This document shows positions 6,806 to 7,144 of a DNA stretch of 7,144 bases, piece by piece. The notes beneath the pieces were generated by a model. That model was given only the letters and a program-made list of their open reading frames with translations, was not told where the DNA came from and did no database searches. Made by a program: the position numbers and the translations under genes. Position 1 is the first letter of the stretch, and each line of letters starts with the position of its first letter. Source of the DNA: an uncultured Alphaproteobacteria bacterium (GTDB lineage: Bacteria > Pseudomonadota > Alphaproteobacteria > Micavibrionales > Micavibrionaceae); NCBI GenBank assembly GCA_937124505.1, contig CAKZKV010000208.1, forward strand, positions 1 through 7,144, read 5' to 3'.

Positions 6806-7144
6806 ATGAATTTGTCTCTTTCCTTGATAGAGGTTTTGGCATTTGCAGGCCTGTTTCAGTGCGTATCAATCCTGGTATACCTGTTCTTTCGCGCAGGGCG
6901 GTTCGCGCTGGCATTTATCCCGATCCTTTTTTTCCTGGATTTGGCGGCAGCGCTATATCTTGATTTTGGAGTGGCTTTTTTTGAAATCGAAGATACTGAT
7001 TTAATCAAAATGCGTTTCTGGCTTTGGATGTTACTTTGTCCGCTTAGCATTCTGTTTATTCTTCAATTTTCGAATCTTGAACAACCCTTATCTGTTTATG
7101 GGTATATGGCGCTTGTCCCGCTTCTGGCTCTTTCACTTGCGGCC
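6806..7144 (+). CDS. Multi-span membrane protein, N-terminal part (cut by window end)
   Basis: A frame from ATG 6806 stays open for 113 codons to the last base, so the gene continues beyond the window. It starts 11 bases after the preceding stop, without a clear Shine-Dalgarno sequence (the leader is ATATAAAAAATT). The visible protein is dominated by apparent membrane spans: about 5-28 (IEVLAFAGLFQCVSILVYLF), 33-52 (FALAFIPILFFLDLAAALYL), 71-88 (FWLWMLLCPLSILFILQF) and a start of a fourth from about 100. Short acidic and Gln/Glu-containing loops (EIEDTD, SNLEQPL) separate them. I recognise no family motif. A sensor N-terminus or transporter are both possible. Same-strand close spacing to the permease and TPR-like gene suggests one transcription unit. 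Confidence 0.6.
   Translation, partial: MNLSLSLIEVLAFAGLFQCVSILVYLFFRAGRFALAFIPILFFLDLAAALYLDFGVAFFEIEDTDLIKMRFWLWMLLCPLSILFILQFSNLEQPLSVYGYMALVPLLALSLAA

Noticed and set aside
6856..7050. Minus-strand open frame of 64 codons near the right end
   Set aside because: It is antisense to the longer plus-strand frame from 6806, which encodes convincing membrane spans and continues out of the window.

Overview
The window reads as part of a type IV pilus locus of the MSHA kind from a Gram-negative bacterium. A lipoprotein secretin of the MshL type implies an outer membrane, and two tandem retraction ATPases (PilT-like and PilU-like) sit beside it. All genes are on the + strand. Base composition is moderate in GC by eye. 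A proteobacterium is the most natural reading. An alphaproteobacterial origin is only a weak inference, from the look of the TPR-like membrane protein at 6060-6794. I cannot name a genus.

Layout, left to right. (1) 1-423: the C-terminal part of a TPR protein, in the position MshN-type proteins occupy in MSHA loci. (2) 426-910: a prepilin-peptidase-like protein that keeps the four-cysteine N-terminal domain but lacks the catalytic aspartyl half. Its frame has no ATG, GTG or TTG start before the domain, and the ATG at 426 is one base out of frame. (3) 911-993: a non-coding gap with a TATAAT box and a clear Shine-Dalgarno sequence. (4) 994-2184 and 2181-3323: pilT-like and pilU-like ATPase genes, both starting with TTG and overlapping by the four bases TTGA. 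(5) 3324-3407: a short AT-rich gap. (6) 3408-5273: an MshL-like secretin lipoprotein with a long acidic linker. (7) 5286-6059, 6060-6794 and 6806-7144: three closely packed genes, namely an ABC-2-type permease, a single-span TPR-like protein and a multi-span membrane protein cut by the window end.

How the parts fit. The secretin would form the outer-membrane pore for the pilus, PilT and PilU would power retraction at the inner-membrane platform, and the TPR protein would be an assembly or scaffold factor. The assembly ATPase, platform protein and pilins are not in this window. The last three genes are not standard pilus genes. Their tight spacing behind the secretin suggests co-transcription, and the permease has no ATPase partner here. 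The most unusual points are the broken and truncated prepilin peptidase, the Ser/Gly-rich tail on PilT, and the permease/TPR/membrane-protein module coupled to the pilus genes. I found no RNA genes, CRISPR arrays, insertion sequences or convincing terminators.
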